Origin: an uncultured Alphaproteobacteria bacterium
Lineage (GTDB): Bacteria; Pseudomonadota; Alphaproteobacteria; Caulobacterales; Caulobacteraceae
Assembly (NCBI GenBank): GCA_903933475.1
Contig: CAIZKE010000358.1
Span: 1-31,549, forward strand
DNA: 31,549 nt
Direction of reading: 5' to 3'
The notes below the pieces were generated by a model, which ran no database searches, had not been told where the DNA came from, and saw nothing but the letters and a program-made list of their open reading frames with translations. Positions 31,093 to 31,549 of the stretch are shown here, one piece after another; within the stretch, counting starts at the first letter, position 1, and each line of letters begins with the position of its first letter. A program made the translations under genes and the position numbers.

Positions 31093-31549
31093 TCATCCTT
31101 CGAGGCCGAGAGCCCTGAGCGCCCGGGTGCGGGAGGCCTTGTAGTCGACCTTGCCATTGGGGGCCCTGCCAATGCTCTCCACGACCACCAGTTCTCTGGG
31201 CGCCTTGTAGGCCGCCAGGCGGCCTCTCACGTGGGCGGAGAGATCCGCGAGCTCCAGCTCTGCTGCGCCATCCGGTTCGACCACGGCGCAGATCCTTTCC
31301 CCGAAACGAGGATCCGGAACGCCCACGACCACAGCGTCGCGGACATTCGGATGGGTCTTGAGCGCCTCCTCGACTTCTTCCGGGAAGACCTTTTCGCCGC
31401 CCGTGTTGATGCACTGTGAGCCGCGGCCCAGCAGCTTGAGGGAGCCATCGGCGTTGACCTCCGCCCAGTCGCCGGGGACCGACCAGCGCTGGTCCTCAAA
31501 GGTCAGGAAGGTCTTGGCGCTCTTCTCGGGGTCCTTGTAGTAGCCGACC
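31093..31549 (-). CDS. Acyl-CoA synthetase (AMP-binding), C-terminal part
   Basis: A partial gene entering from the right edge; 151 C-terminal residues are visible. They hold the adenylate-forming hallmarks: GYYKDPEKSAKTFL, GDWAEVNADG, LLGRGSQCINTGGEKVFPEE (the hinge and A8 region), VVGVPDPRFGERI, and the PNGKVDYK motif with the catalytic Lys near the end. It activates a carboxylic acid to its CoA thioester; fatty or branched acids are likely given the acyl-CoA dehydrogenases in the window. The stop is TGA at 31095-31093. The start lies outside the window. Confidence 0.92.
   Translation of the reverse strand, partial: VGYYKDPEKSAKTFLTFEDQRWSVPGDWAEVNADGSLKLLGRGSQCINTGGEKVFPEEVEEALKTHPNVRDAVVVGVPDPRFGERICAVVEPDGAAELELADLSAHVRGRLAAYKAPRELVVVESIGRAPNGKVDYKASRTRALRALGLEG

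Overview
The window is a GC-rich chromosomal segment with short intergenic gaps. Gene content and protein sequences point to an alphaproteobacterium of the Caulobacteraceae, most likely Phenylobacterium or a close relative. The main reasons are a CckA-type hybrid kinase whose phospho-accepting His falls at residue 322 directly downstream of flhB, a flagellar cluster with CtrA-like TTAA-N7-TTAA boxes and a sigma-54/FlbD-type control region, and a multi-hairpin intergenic repeat of the kind I associate with these genomes. The genus is an inference.

Layout. (1) 1-3.9 kb is a catabolic segment: a dienelactone-hydrolase-family protein, a CYP153-type alkane hydroxylase P450, a divergent acyl-CoA dehydrogenase and a small DUF3253-like protein. 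(2) 3.9-8.05 kb is mixed: an MFS transporter, a decayed AT-richer patch (XRE regulator remnant plus a small membrane protein with a nested palindromic operator), a VWA/CoxE-like protein and a GNAT acetyltransferase. (3) 8.15-11.2 kb is the xseB-ispA-dxs operon (exonuclease VII small subunit and isoprenoid precursor synthesis). (4) 11.2-25.1 kb is a nearly uninterrupted flagellar block. It holds flgF-flgG-flgA-flgH on the minus strand; divergently fliL-fliM-DUF6468-motE-like and a 993-residue TPR protein; then fliO-fliP on the minus strand, diverging from flgB-flgC-fliE-fliQ-fliR-flhB. (5) cckA at 25.2-27.3 kb. (6) 27.3-31.5 kb holds a second, FadE-like acyl-CoA dehydrogenase, an exported M20 metallopeptidase, a CheY-like regulator translationally coupled to an unrecognised helical protein, and the 3' part of an acyl-CoA synthetase running off the window.

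How the parts work together. The flagellar genes supply the export gate (FliOPQR, FlhB), proximal rod parts (FlgB, FlgC, FliE, FlgF), distal rod (FlgG), L-ring and P-ring assembly (FlgH, FlgA), the C-ring switch (FliM), the stator-associated FliL and probable motor accessory proteins. The promoter signals fit a class II/class III hierarchy: CtrA-like boxes upstream of flgB and fliL, and a sigma-54 promoter with an FlbD-type palindrome upstream of flgF. CckA, the kinase that feeds phosphate to CtrA in Caulobacter, is encoded directly beside these targets. The flanking genes suggest alkane or fatty-acid use (CYP153, two acyl-CoA dehydrogenases, an acyl-CoA synthetase).

I did not find rRNA, tRNA, CRISPR arrays, insertion sequences or prophage genes. 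Most of the window is ordinary, well-conserved biology. The less explained parts are the TPR/MotE-like/DUF6468 trio, the regulator pair at 30-31 kb, the multi-hairpin repeat at 816-923 and the decayed XRE locus near 5.3-6.1 kb.
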